A program made the position numbers and the translations under genes. Of a DNA stretch of 35,669 nucleotides, positions 15,575 through 24,335 are shown piece after piece. The stretch's first letter is position 1. Each line of letters begins with the position of its first letter. The notes under the pieces are model-generated. The model was not told the origin of the DNA. It saw nothing but the letters and a program-made list of their open reading frames with translations, and made no database searches. Source of the DNA: Planctomycetaceae bacterium (GTDB lineage Bacteria; Planctomycetota; Planctomycetia; Pirellulales; Pirellulaceae); NCBI GenBank assembly GCA_005778405.1, contig SXOA01000033.1, positions 1 through 35,669 on the forward strand. Direction: 5' to 3'.

Positions 15575-18337
15575 ATGCCCGCCAAGTTTCTTCTCGCCTG
15601 CTTGGTTCTTGTCATTGCCGGCCCGGCAACTTTGCAGGCTGCGGATGCCCATCCTCGTGTCATCGGCTTTGAGCGGTTTCATTCCGGCGAGAAGGGGGAC
15701 GCCGTTGTCGGCGGCCAGTTGCTACTTGGGGAGCTCAATTGCACGTCGTGCCACGCGGCGGACAAATCGCTGGATTCCTATATCCAGAAGAAGCAGGCCC
15801 CCGTCCTCGACTCCGTCGGCAGCCGGGTGCGGTCGAACTATCTGCTCAAGTTTCTGGCCGATCCGCAGGTGACCAAGCCGGGGACGACGATGCCCAATGT
15901 CCTGGCCGGTTTGCCGGAGGCGGAGCGGAAGGAGAAAGCCGAAGCGATCGTTCACTTCCTGGCTACCACCGGGACCATTGCCGAGTCGGCGGCCCTACGG
16001 CAAAGCGTGAACCGCGGCGACAACCTCTATCACCACATCGGCTGCCTGGCTTGCCACGATCCCCGGAAAGAGGATTCGCCGAAGGATCCGCTGCCGACTT
16101 CGATTCCTATCGGCACCCCCAGCCGCAAGTTCACGGTGCCGGGGCTGACACAGTTTTTGGCGGACCCACTGGCCGTTCGTCCGGGCGGACGGATGCCGCA
16201 TTTGAACTTGGAGCCGCAGGACGCGCGCGACATCGCCTCGTTCCTGCTCAAGGATCTCGACATCAGCTCGGGGCTGCAATTCGCCCTCTACGAAGGCTCG
16301 TGGGACAAGCTGCCGGACTTCAGCAAGCTTACTCCCAAGGAAGTGGGCGAAGCCGGCGGCTTTGATGTCGGCGTGACGAAGAAGACGGACAATTTCGCCC
16401 TGCGTTTCGATGGACACATCAACATTCCCAAGGGGGGCAATTACCTGTTCCTCATTGGCTCCGACGACGGGTCGCGGCTGTTCATTGACGGAAAGCTGGT
16501 CATCGATAACGACGGCGTCCATCCTTTCCAGCAAAAACGGAAGCAGATGCAAATCACTGCGGGCCTGCATGCCGTGGCCGTGGAGTATTTTGAAGCGGGG
16601 GGCCAGGAAACATTGCAAGTGGAATACCAGGCGGAAGGCCAGCCGCAGCAGAAGCTGGAAACGCTGATCGCCGCTCCCCCTTCCAAGAAGCCCGATAAGC
16701 CCGAAGAGGGAGCTTTCGTCGTGAGCAACGATTTGGCCGCAAAGGGAAAAGAGTACTTCACGACGCTCGGCTGTGCGTCGTGCCACAATCTGAAGAAGGA
16801 CGGCCAGCAGCTTGTTTCGAAGCTGACAGCTCCGGCGATCGCTCAACTCAAAGGGAACGGCGGCTGTTTGGCGGAATCGCCTGCCAAGACGCCGTTTTAT
16901 GCTCTTAATGCCAAGCAGAAACAATCCATCACCGCAGCGATTGCGGGTATCAATGGTCCCCCACGGAAACCCCAGGTGGGAAGACTGGCGAGCGAAGAGT
17001 TGATTTCGCAAAACCTCGTCCGCTTCAATTGCGTCGCCTGCCACACCCGGGGTGAACTCGGCGGCGTGGAAGAAGCCCGCAACCCGCATTTCAAATCGGA
17101 CATGCCGGAAATGGGGGATGAAGGTCGTCTGCCCCCGCCACTCGCGGGAGTGGGAGCTAAACTGCGGCCGGAGTGGATGCAGACGGTTTTCAACGAAGGG
17201 GCGAAGGACCGGCCGTACATGTTCACCCGGATGCCAAAATTCGGCACAGCCAACGTCGGCTCGCTCGTCACCGCGCTGGATGAGGTGGACAAGGGAAGTC
17301 TCAAACCCATTCCCAGGCTCGACGTGGTAGATGAGAACGACAAGAAATTCAAAGCCGCCGGCCGCCGCCTGGTGGGGGGACAGGCCTTCGGCTGCATCAA
17401 GTGCCACACGTTCGCGGACAAGAAATCGACGGGAATTCAAGCCCTGAGTTTGACCACGATGACCAAACGACTGCGGCCAGAATGGTTCCATCACTACATG
17501 CAGAATCCGCTGGCGTTCCGACCGGGGACGCGGATGCCCAACGTCTTCCCCGATGGCCAGACCACGCTTCCCAAGATTCTGGACGGGAGCGTGGACAAGC
17601 AGGACCGCTCGATGTGGGCCTACCTGAGCGACGGAGACAAGGCGATTCTGCCGGTCGGTCTCGTCACCGGGGCAATCGAGTTGATCGCCTATGACGAAGC
17701 GATCATGTATCGCAACTTTATCGAAGGGGCCGGGCCGCGAGCCATCGGCGTCGGCTATCCTGAGAAGCTCAATCTGGCATTCGACGCCAACAACCTGCGG
17801 CTGGCGATGATTTGGCAAGGAGCGTTCATCGACGCCGCCCGCCACTGGGAAGGGCGCGGCGCGGGCTTCCAACCGCCGCTTGGAGATAACGTCATTAAGT
17901 TGACGGACGGCGTTTCTTTCGCCGCGCTCGAAAACGACAAGGCACCGTGGCCAGGCGCGACCGCCAAGGAACAGGGATACCGCTTCGGCGGCTATTCACT
18001 GGGCGAGAAGCGCAGTCCGACGTTTACCTATTCGCTGGGCGACATCAAGATCACTGATTATCCGGCGCCGTATGGCGACGCCGATGTTTATGTCTTCCGT
18101 CGGACGCTGTCGCTGGCTTCCGAGAAGCCGGTCCCCAATTTTTACTTCCGCGCCGCGGCAGCCGGCAAGATTGAGGAACTCGGCGGCGGGAGCTACAAAA
18201 TCGACGGCCAATGGACGATGAAAATCGGCTCGAATCAAAAGCCGCTCGTCAGGGAGAATAGCGGCAAGCAGGAGCTGCTCGTGCCGGTGGTGTTTGAAGG
18301 AAAGGGGGCCCGCATAACGCAGGAGTTTGAGTGGTAG
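15575..18337 (+). CDS. Exported pentahaem cytochrome c with internal PA14 domain
   Basis: 920 residues from the ATG at 15575, where a signal peptide begins (PAKFLLACLVLVIAGPATLQA); the frame is open upstream only through the palindromic repeats. Five CXXCH haem-binding motifs are seen: CTSCH (56), CLACH (157), CASCH (400), CVACH (486) and CIKCH (607). Between the second and third lies a PA14-like beta-sandwich (~233-352; GGNYLFLIGSDDGSRLFIDG), a fold that binds carbohydrate in many proteins. The C-terminal ~250 residues have no haem motif and end in a beta-rich region. It probably acts in the periplasm, linking sugar binding or oxidation to electron transfer. Two more genes follow closely, and the beta-propeller one could be its partner. 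The reaction is not known. Confidence 0.88.
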   Translation: MPAKFLLACLVLVIAGPATLQAADAHPRVIGFERFHSGEKGDAVVGGQLLLGELNCTSCHAADKSLDSYIQKKQAPVLDSVGSRVRSNYLLKFLADPQVTKPGTTMPNVLAGLPEAERKEKAEAIVHFLATTGTIAESAALRQSVNRGDNLYHHIGCLACHDPRKEDSPKDPLPTSIPIGTPSRKFTVPGLTQFLADPLAVRPGGRMPHLNLEPQDARDIASFLLKDLDISSGLQFALYEGSWDKLPDFSKLTPKEVGEAGGFDVGVTKKTDNFALRFDGHINIPKGGNYLFLIGSDDGSRLFIDGKLVIDNDGVHPFQQKRKQMQITAGLHAVAVEYFEAGGQETLQVEYQAEGQPQQKLETLIAAPPSKKPDKPEEGAFVVSNDLAAKGKEYFTTLGCASCHNLKKDGQQLVSKLTAPAIAQLKGNGGCLAESPAKTPFYALNAKQKQSITAAIAGINGPPRKPQVGRLASEELISQNLVRFNCVACHTRGELGGVEEARNPHFKSDMPEMGDEGRLPPPLAGVGAKLRPEWMQTVFNEGAKDRPYMFTRMPKFGTANVGSLVTALDEVDKGSLKPIPRLDVVDENDKKFKAAGRRLVGGQAFGCIKCHTFADKKSTGIQALSLTTMTKRLRPEWFHHYMQNPLAFRPGTRMPNVFPDGQTTLPKILDGSVDKQDRSMWAYLSDGDKAILPVGLVTGAIELIAYDEAIMYRNFIEGAGPRAIGVGYPEKLNLAFDANNLRLAMIWQGAFIDAARHWEGRGAGFQPPLGDNVIKLTDGVSFAALENDKAPWPGATAKEQGYRFGGYSLGEKRSPTFTYSLGDIKITDYPAPYGDADVYVFRRTLSLASEKPVPNFYFRAAAAGKIEELGGGSYKIDGQWTMKIGSNQKPLVRENSGKQELLVPVVFEGKGARITQEFEW

Positions 18338-18375
18338 TTCTGAAAGCTCACGGTACATTCACGGAGGATGAATCG

Positions 18376-18900
18376 ATGCAGATGAAAAAGCAGATGACCC
18401 GTCATGCTTGGGATCGTTGGCTCGAGCGTTTTGATGAGTTTGACCTCGACGCGGAGCTGGCGGCAGCCATTCCGTGGGGAGGACAAAAACACGGCGATGA
18501 ATCCTGGCTCGCCCCCTGTGGGGCAGTGTTCATCGTCAGCGGCAGCAACGTCCGGACGGTCCTCACCAGGACGCAGGCCCTGGCGAACATGCAGCAGTTT
18601 GTGCGAGGAGCAATCCTCGATGACTTGCCCATCGCAGTTGTGCCGCGACCCGTGGACGAGTCGGTGGAAATGGAGCCTGCGGAGGAAGAGTTTTCGGAAG
18701 CGAGGCTGAAGCAGATCGCCACGGAGCATGCCTTGAAACATTCCTGGAAAAGCAAGCACGCTAAAGCGGAGTTACGCGAGGCCGGCTTTGATCCGGCGGA
18801 TCCAAAACAAAGAGAGATTTACCGAGATGCTTATTTCGCCGAGCGGCGGCGTTTGATTGGTACTGCAACTTCCAAAATCAATTGTTCTCCTATCCGTTGA
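18376..18900 (+). CDS. Hypothetical protein between cytochrome and beta-propeller genes
   Basis: 174 residues from the ATG at 18376, chosen for the GGAGG at 18363-18367; a GTG at 18331 would overlap the end of the cytochrome gene. No signal peptide or membrane segment is seen, so it should be cytoplasmic, unlike its exported neighbours. The N-terminal part ([11 protein letters not shown], then [16 protein letters not shown]) faintly recalls small RelE/DUF4258-like folds with a conserved H..R...R pattern, but this is weak. The C-terminal half is charged and helical ([28 protein letters not shown]). It ends 4 bases before the next gene, so the two are co-transcribed. I do not recognise a family and assign no function. 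Confidence 0.7.
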   Translation: MQMKKQMTRHAWDRWLERFDEFDLDAELAAAIPWGGQKHGDESWLAPCGAVFIVSGSNVRTVLTRTQALANMQQFVRGAILDDLPIAVVPRPVDESVEMEPAEEEFSEARLKQIATEHALKHSWKSKHAKAELREAGFDPADPKQREIYRDAYFAERRRLIGTATSKINCSPIR

Positions 18901-18904
18901 TATT

Positions 18905-20368
18905 ATGATTCGTGCCACCTTACTATTTGTCGCGCTACTGTTTGTTTCCTCCATCGCTGTAGGACAAGCTCCCAAGGAAGAGGACTACTACAAGCTCGTA
19001 GAATTCCCCATTCCCGAGTACGTGAACCTCGAAGCCGGCGGGCTCGAATTGCTGAAAAGCGGCAAGCTGGCGATCTCTACTCGCCGAGGCGACATTTTTG
19101 TCGTCGATAAGCCGTTTGCTGTTCCGCCGACCGACGTCGAGTTCACGAAATTCGCCGGTGGGCTGCACGAAGTGCTGGGCCTAGCCGAAAAGGATGGCTG
19201 GCTCTATTGCACACAGCGGTGCGAAGTGACTCGGATGAAGGACGTCGATAACGACGGCCGGGCGGATCTCTTTGAAAACGTCAGCGATGGTTGGGAAATA
19301 ACCGGCGACTATCACGAATACGCCTTCGGTTCCAGTTTCGATAAAGACGGCAATATCTGGGTAGTCCTCTGCCTCACCGGCTCGTTTACCAGCGAGCAAA
19401 AGTATCGCGGCTGGTGCCTCCGGATTTCGCCGGATGGAAAAGTCATTCCCACGTGCAGCGGCATCCGTTCGCCGGGGGGCATCGGGGCCAACGCCGTGGG
19501 AGACATGTTCTATACCGACAATCAAGGGCCGTGGAACGGCGCGTGCAGTCTGAAATGGCTGAAGCCCGGCTCGTTCCAGGGGCACCCCGGCGGCAATCGC
19601 TGGTACGAAATGACCGGCGGAGCCATCGGCGCTCGCCCCAAAGATCCCCTGAGCAAAAGTCGCATGATGGTGGAGACGAAAAAGATTCCCGAGCTCGAGC
19701 CGCCAGCCTGCTATTTTCCCTATCCCAAGATGGGGCAGTCCGCCGCGGGAATTGCCTGTGATACCACAGGGGGCAAATTCGGCCCCTTCAAGGATCAGCT
19801 TTTCGTCGCCGACCAGGCTCACAGCACGGTGATGCGGGTCGCTTTGGAAAAAGTCAAGGGACATTATCAGGGAGCCTGCTTTCCGTTCCGTCAGGGGTGC
19901 GGCTCTGGGGCGCTCTCGCTCCTGATGACCAAGGATGGCTCGATGTTCGTCGGCGGCACCAACCGCGGCTGGGGTTCCCGCGGCAGCAAGCCCTATTCGC
20001 TGGACCGCCTGGTTTGGACGGGCAAAACGCCGTTTGAAGTTCACGAAATGCATGCCAAGAAGGATGGCTTTGAGCTCACCTTCACGCAGAAAGTCGACTC
20101 GGCCACGGCGGCCGATCCCAAGTCCTATTCTCTGTCGACCTACACCTATATCTACCAGGCGGACTACGGCAGCCCGGAAGTCGACGCCACCAAACCCACC
20201 ATCACCAAGGCTGAGGTCGCCCCGGATGGAATGAGCGTGCGTCTGACCATCGACAAGCTCCAGGAAGGACACGTCCACGAACTGCACCTGGACGGGATTC
20301 GTTCCACGGATAAGCAGCCGCTATTGCATCCCGCGGCGTATTACACGCTGAATTATCTGCCGGAATAG
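18905..20368 (+). CDS. Exported beta-propeller protein, PVC dehydrogenase-like (DUF7133/sorbosone-dehydrogenase type)
   Basis: 487 residues from the ATG at 18905, which begins a signal peptide ([20 protein letters not shown]). The body has the pattern of a six-bladed propeller related to glucose/sorbosone dehydrogenases and the planctomycete TIGR02604 proteins: [39 protein letters not shown], a [12 protein letters not shown] calcium-loop-like segment, [34 protein letters not shown], and [13 protein letters not shown]. The C-terminal ~100 residues form a beta-sandwich-like tail. No CXXCH motif is present, so electrons would have to go to a separate cytochrome; the pentahaem protein encoded just upstream is an obvious candidate. 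Substrate and cofactor cannot be read from the sequence. Confidence 0.82.
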   Translation: MIRATLLFVALLFVSSIAVGQAPKEEDYYKLVEFPIPEYVNLEAGGLELLKSGKLAISTRRGDIFVVDKPFAVPPTDVEFTKFAGGLHEVLGLAEKDGWLYCTQRCEVTRMKDVDNDGRADLFENVSDGWEITGDYHEYAFGSSFDKDGNIWVVLCLTGSFTSEQKYRGWCLRISPDGKVIPTCSGIRSPGGIGANAVGDMFYTDNQGPWNGACSLKWLKPGSFQGHPGGNRWYEMTGGAIGARPKDPLSKSRMMVETKKIPELEPPACYFPYPKMGQSAAGIACDTTGGKFGPFKDQLFVADQAHSTVMRVALEKVKGHYQGACFPFRQGCGSGALSLLMTKDGSMFVGGTNRGWGSRGSKPYSLDRLVWTGKTPFEVHEMHAKKDGFELTFTQKVDSATAADPKSYSLSTYTYIYQADYGSPEVDATKPTITKAEVAPDGMSVRLTIDKLQEGHVHELHLDGIRSTDKQPLLHPAAYYTLNYLPE

Positions 20369-20534
20369 ACATTTTTGGGGAGCGGTATTTCCCGCCGCTA
20401 GCCCCTTTTGTATATTTCGACAGTGAACAGTTCCCGGCCTTGGTGGCCGCGGCTCGTCGCGCTGGAGTTTTTGCTTCGGGCGATAGTGATAACTTGTTCG
20501 TTCTTTTGGTTGATTTGTTTAAGGATCTGTCAGA
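20369..20534 (+). promoter_or_regulatory. Leader region of the RRM gene with a hairpin at its start
   Basis: These 166 bases separate the beta-propeller stop from the RRM start. A stem GGGGAGCGG/CCGCT-AG-CCCC (20377-20405) followed by TTTT may be a weak terminator of the upstream operon. The rest is unusually AT-rich near its end (GTTCGTTCTTTTGGTTGATT), and AAGGA at 20521-20525 is the ribosome-binding site. A promoter and long 5' UTR, as in cold-regulated RNA-binding protein genes, are plausible but not shown. Confidence 0.35.
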
Positions 20535-20990
20535 ATGGCGAAGCGGATTTATGTGGGCAACCTGCCCTGGTCGTATGGGTCGGTAGAGCTCGAGGAGCTC
20601 TTCAAGCAGTATGGCGAAGTCGGTCAGGCCGAAGTGGTCATGGACCGCGAAACGGGCCGCAGCCGCGGCTTTGGGTTTGTGCAGATGGCGAACGATGCCG
20701 ACTGCGAGCCGGCGATCAACGGCCTGAACGGACACGACTGCGACGGGCGGCCCTTGGTGGTCAATGAAGCCCGCGAACGGGCCCCCAAGACGGGAGGCGG
20801 GGGCGGATATGGAGGAGGTGGTGGCTATGGAGGCGGCGGCGGTGGTGGAGGCCGCGGTGGACGGGGCGGGGGCGGATATGGAGGTGGTGGTGGATACGGA
20901 GGCGGCGGTGGAGGAGGAGGCTACGGCGGCGGTGGCCGTGGGGGAGATCGGGGCGGACGAGGTGGTGACCGAGGCGGGGACCGGTACTAA
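20535..20990 (+). CDS. RRM-domain RNA-binding protein with Gly-rich tail
   Basis: 151 residues. A single RNA recognition motif fills residues ~2-80: RNP2 is IYVGNLPW, RNP1 is RSRGFGFVQM, and the C-terminal strand is GRPLVVNEARER. The aromatic residues that stack on RNA are present (Tyr in RNP2; both Phe in RNP1). The tail (~87-151) is almost only Gly, Tyr, Arg and Asp, with repeated GGGYGGGG and RGGDRGG units, as in cyanobacterial Rbp proteins and eukaryotic glycine-rich RNA-binding proteins. Such proteins bind single-stranded RNA and are often cold-induced. The Gly-rich tail may drive self-association. It is a separate transcription unit with its own strong terminator. Confidence 0.94.
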   Translation: MAKRIYVGNLPWSYGSVELEELFKQYGEVGQAEVVMDRETGRSRGFGFVQMANDADCEPAINGLNGHDCDGRPLVVNEARERAPKTGGGGGYGGGGGYGGGGGGGGRGGRGGGGYGGGGGYGGGGGGGGYGGGGRGGDRGGRGGDRGGDRY

Positions 20991-21021
20991 TCCCTGCTGA
21001 ATCCCTATTCTCAAGTCAATC

Positions 21022-21061
21022 AAGCGGCGAAGCACGGCCAAGTGCTTCGCCGCTTTGTTTT
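21022..21061 (+). terminator. Intrinsic terminator of the RRM gene
   Basis: A perfect 14-bp stem (21022-21035 with 21042-21055), a 6-base loop GGCCAA and a following TTGTTTT tract lie 31 bases after the RRM stop codon. This is the clearest Rho-independent terminator in the window. Confidence 0.88.
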
Positions 21062-21136
21062 GCGTTACTCCCGGAGGCGAGAACTCCGCGATATGCTGAA
21101 GCGGCGCGAAAAGTTTTCGGGACAATTCCAGCAGAG

Positions 21137-21222
21137 ATGCTAAATGCTCGATGCTAACTGCTAAATCTCAAGTGTTTCATACACATTTAGCCTTTAGTGT
21201 TTAGCATTTTACATTTAGCATT
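21137..21222. repeat. AT-rich imperfect inverted repeat built from GCTAAAT units
   Basis: The left part holds ATGCTAAATGCT, ATGCTAAC and TGCTAAAT; the right part holds the complements ATTTAGC, TTTAGCATTTT and ATTTAGCAT. Together they can fold into a long imperfect hairpin of ~86 bases. The composition is very different from the GC-rich surroundings. It ends 18 bases before the UbiA start, in the place of a promoter or leader. It looks like a small mobile or dispersed palindrome. Confidence 0.55.
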
Positions 21223-21240
21223 GCCCTCTCTTGCCGCCAA

Positions 21241-22218
21241 ATGCCTGATCCTGCTCCTTCCAAACTCCTCTCCTGGCTCCGCCTCTGCCGTGCGCCCAAT
21301 GTCTTCACAGCGCTGGCCGATGTGAGCATGGGGTTTCTCGTCGCGCGGCAGGCGCTCGATGAAATCGGTGTGTTTCTCTGCCTGGCCGGCGCGTCGGCCT
21401 GTCTGTACATGGCGGGGATGGTGCTTAACGACGTGTTCGACGTGGAGATCGACCGGAAAGAACGCCCCTTTCGTCCGCTTCCGTCGGGCCTGATTGGGAT
21501 TGGCATCGCGCGAGTTTTTGGGTTTGGACTTCTGCTGGTCGGTGTCATTCTCGGCGCGGTTGCGGGCTATGCAGCTTTGGCAAAAGAGTCCGCGCCGGAC
21601 GTCCCTTGGCGGAGCGGAGCGATCGCGCTGCTCTTGGCAGGCAGCGTGCTGCTGTATGACGCATTTTTGAAAAAGACGCCACTGGGACCACTCGGGATGG
21701 GGCTCTGCCGGTTCTTCAATGTGCTGTTGGGGCTGAGCGTGGCGACGCTCGCCACTGGCCCCAGTTGGCTTCTGTTCTATGAAGGGGTCGACTTTCTGCC
21801 GGCGGCTGGGATTGGGCTATTCATCGTCGGCGTCACCTGGTTTGCCAAAGGAGAGGCGGGCCGCAGCCCCCTGCTCAATCTGCTCGGCGGAATGGCGGTT
21901 ATGATCGGGGGAGTCGTCCTTGTCGGCTGGTGGGGGAGCCTGATTCACGCCCGACAGCTCAATCCTGGCATCAACGTCAATTACTTCTGGCTCCTGCTCT
22001 TGGTGATGCTCCTGGTTGGTCAGCGGCGGTGCTTGGAGGCTGTCCTTAACCCAGAGCCGCCGCTCGTACAGGCCGCGGTCAAGCAGTGCATTTTCTCGCT
22101 CATTCTGCTGGATGCTTCCATTACCGTTTTTGCGACCGGGCGGCCAGAACTTGGTCTGGGAGTCGCCCTGCTATTGGCCCCCACGATGCTCCTCGGACGC
22201 TGGGTTTATTCGACGTAA
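21241..22218 (+). CDS. UbiA-family prenyltransferase
   Basis: 325 residues, integral membrane, about eight hydrophobic helices. UbiA enzymes attach a prenyl chain to an aromatic or other acceptor in the membrane. The first Asp-rich motif is NDVFDVEIDRKERPFRPLPSG; the second region is YDAFLKKTPLGPLGMGLCRFFN, where the usual second DxxD is reduced to YDAFLKK. That pattern, and the N-terminus LLSWLRLCRAPNVFTALADV, recall the EboC-like branch more than UbiA or MenA, but I cannot fix the subgroup by eye. The ATG at 21241 follows an AT-rich palindrome and lacks a clear ribosome-binding site. No quinone or ebo-cluster gene is adjacent, so the substrate is open. Confidence 0.86.
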   Translation: MPDPAPSKLLSWLRLCRAPNVFTALADVSMGFLVARQALDEIGVFLCLAGASACLYMAGMVLNDVFDVEIDRKERPFRPLPSGLIGIGIARVFGFGLLLVGVILGAVAGYAALAKESAPDVPWRSGAIALLLAGSVLLYDAFLKKTPLGPLGMGLCRFFNVLLGLSVATLATGPSWLLFYEGVDFLPAAGIGLFIVGVTWFAKGEAGRSPLLNLLGGMAVMIGGVVLVGWWGSLIHARQLNPGINVNYFWLLLLVMLLVGQRRCLEAVLNPEPPLVQAAVKQCIFSLILLDASITVFATGRPELGLGVALLLAPTMLLGRWVYST

Positions 22219-22302
22219 CCTGTTGCTAGCACAGCAGTAAGGCTACAACCTTCAGGTCAAAGCCCTTTCCGCCCGCCGCCCCCCAATTCCCCTCGAAATT
22301 CC

Positions 22303-22331
22303 CTGGCAAGAGCCGGCGACTCCGCTACAAT
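22303..22331 (+). promoter_or_regulatory. Candidate promoter upstream of the DUF1549 gene
   Basis: CTGGCA (22303-22308; 4 of 6 to TTGACA), a 17-base spacer and TACAAT (22326-22331; 5 of 6 to TATAAT) lie ~130 bases before the start at 22464. The UTR would be long. This is only a consensus match. Confidence 0.35.
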
Positions 22332-22463
22332 AACGGCTTGATATTTGCCCTCCCGGTTTTACGGAAATCTTTAGCTGCCACTGAGTACCTTCACGTTCCC
22401 CAGCCGCTTGAGGGTTTACGGACGAAGGTCCAGTCCGGCAGTTGGCGTAGTAGAGATAACTCC

Positions 22464-24236
22464 ATGACACGACACACCATCCATCAAGTTGCCGTCTGGT
22501 CACTAACCGCCTCGTTTGTGCTTAGCACCCTTGCTGCTGCCAGTGCCCAGACGACCAAGGCCAAGGTTGAAAAGACTTCCGCGGCTCCCGTCGAAAAGAA
22601 GGCCCCCCCCGAAAAGCCGGTCAAGGTCGCAAAGTACGAACCCGCCCCGGATTACAACATTCCGCAGGTCGCGGTCATCAACAAAGAGATTCGCGCGGTT
22701 TGGACAGATAACAACCTCACCCCTTCGGCCCCCGCGCTCGACCAGGAGTGGTGCCGCCGGGTCTATCTCGACATCGTCGGCCGCATTCCCTCGGTGCAAG
22801 AGCTCCGCGAATTCGTCCTCAGCAAAGAATCGGACAAAAAGCCAAAGCTCGTTTCCAAGCTCCTTTACGACGACAAGTACACCGAAGAATACGCTCGCAC
22901 CGCGACCACCAAGTGGACCAACATCCTCATCGGCCGCAACGGCGGCACCGAGCAGAACTCGCTCACCAGCCGCCCCGGCATGCAGAAATACCTGCGTGAT
23001 TGCTTCGCCCGCAACAAGCCGTACGACAAGATGGTTTACGAGTTGGTCACCGCCACCGGCCAAACCACCCCCGGCGCGGAAGGCTACAATGGGGCCACCA
23101 ACTTCCTGATCATGAAGTTGGACGAAAAAGGGGCTCAGGCCACTGCTCAGATCGCCAAGGTTTTCCTTGGCCTGCAGGTGCAATGCACGCAGTGCCATAA
23201 CCATCCGTTCAACGAATGGAAGCAGAAGAAGTTTTGGGAATTCAACGCTTTCGTCCAGCAGACCAGGGCTCTTCGCAAGTTCGTCCCCGGTACTCGCGAC
23301 GTAGCTTCCGCCGAACTCATTAACCAAGACTTCGCCGGCGAAGGTGGGGGTGGCGACGCCACCGAAGCCATCATCTACTACGAGCTCCGCAACGGCCTCT
23401 TGGAAAGTGCCTTTCCCGTCTTCGTGGACGGCACCGCGATCAGCAAGAGCGGCTACTTGTCCGACTGCGATCGCCGCACCGAGCTGGGCAAGTTGATTCT
23501 CAAGTCCGAGTACATGGACAAGACCATCGCCAACCGGATGTGGGCCCACTTCATGGGCTACGGCTTCACCAAACCGATTGACGACATGGGTCCGCACAAC
23601 GCCGCCACGCATCCTGCGCTGCTCACTTACCTTGGCCAGGAAGTCCGCAAGAACAGCTTCAACCTGAAAGAGCTGATTCGCTGGATCGTCCTCAGCGAAC
23701 CCTACTCCCTCTCCAGCCGCGGCGTCCCTGGCAATAAGGCCGATGACCCGCTGCTGGGCGAAACCCCCAAGTTCACCCACTTCTATCTTCGCGGCATGGG
23801 TGCCGAAGAGCTGTATGAGTCGCTCCTCGTCGCCACGCAGGCCCACAAGACCCGCGGCAGCTACGAAGACCAGGAGAAGGCCAAGAGCGATTGGCTGCAG
23901 CAGTTCACCATCGCCTTCGGCACCGACGAAGGGGACGAAGCGACCACCTTCAACGGCACCATCCCGCAGGCCCTGATGATGTTCAACGGCGACCTGATCA
24001 AGAAGGCGACCGGCACGGAGAAGGGGAGCTTCCTGGAAACGATTGCCACCAGCAACCTCAAGCCTGCCGGCAAGATCGAATACATTTTCGAGGCAGCCCT
24101 GTCCCGCGGACCAACCAATCGGGAGATTGAAGCCGCCAATAAGATTTTGGAATGGCGGAAAGGGGACGCAACCGCCGCACTTCAAGACTTGTTCTGGGTC
24201 GTCCTGAACACTAACGAGTTCATTTTGCAACACTAA
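22464..24236 (+). CDS. DUF1549/DUF1553 (PSCyt2/PSD1) exported protein with CXXCH
   Basis: 590 residues from the ATG at 22464, which begins a signal peptide (TRHTIHQVAVWSLTASFVLSTLAAASAQ); the frame opens at 22338 but upstream codons are leader-like. A Lys/Pro-rich linker leads to DUF1549 (~95-300): CRRVYLDIVGRIPSVQELREF and FLGLQVQCTQCHNHPFNEW, which contains the haem-type CTQCH motif. DUF1553 follows (~340-590): YMDKTIANRMWAHFMGYGFTKPIDD, and SRGPTNREIEAANKIL near the end. These planctomycete proteins are nearly always followed by a DUF1501 gene, as here after 99 bases, and are thought to work with it in the periplasm. Biochemical function is not established. This version lacks a separate N-terminal cytochrome domain. 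Confidence 0.93.
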   Translation: MTRHTIHQVAVWSLTASFVLSTLAAASAQTTKAKVEKTSAAPVEKKAPPEKPVKVAKYEPAPDYNIPQVAVINKEIRAVWTDNNLTPSAPALDQEWCRRVYLDIVGRIPSVQELREFVLSKESDKKPKLVSKLLYDDKYTEEYARTATTKWTNILIGRNGGTEQNSLTSRPGMQKYLRDCFARNKPYDKMVYELVTATGQTTPGAEGYNGATNFLIMKLDEKGAQATAQIAKVFLGLQVQCTQCHNHPFNEWKQKKFWEFNAFVQQTRALRKFVPGTRDVASAELINQDFAGEGGGGDATEAIIYYELRNGLLESAFPVFVDGTAISKSGYLSDCDRRTELGKLILKSEYMDKTIANRMWAHFMGYGFTKPIDDMGPHNAATHPALLTYLGQEVRKNSFNLKELIRWIVLSEPYSLSSRGVPGNKADDPLLGETPKFTHFYLRGMGAEELYESLLVATQAHKTRGSYEDQEKAKSDWLQQFTIAFGTDEGDEATTFNGTIPQALMMFNGDLIKKATGTEKGSFLETIATSNLKPAGKIEYIFEAALSRGPTNREIEAANKILEWRKGDATAALQDLFWVVLNTNEFILQH

Positions 24237-24335
24237 GACCAATCGCAGGATGGCTTTTGTGGCCCTCCTTAACTAGACTTCAGTAGCTCGCAACCAGCCC
24301 GGCGGCATGCCGCCACAAATCGGAGAAATCAGTCC

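Noticed and set aside
15995..17872. Minus-strand open frame (625 codons) opposite the cytochrome
   Set aside because: The plus strand has five CXXCH motifs, a signal peptide and a PA14 domain; the reverse has nothing.
20800..20985. GGCGGCGGT-type direct repeats considered as a DNA microsatellite
   Set aside because: They stay in frame and encode the Gly-rich tail of the RRM protein, which is typical for such proteins.
22219..22463. Gap before the DUF1549 gene searched for tRNA or small RNA
   Set aside because: No cloverleaf or TψC-like sequence was seen; only a candidate promoter could be supported.
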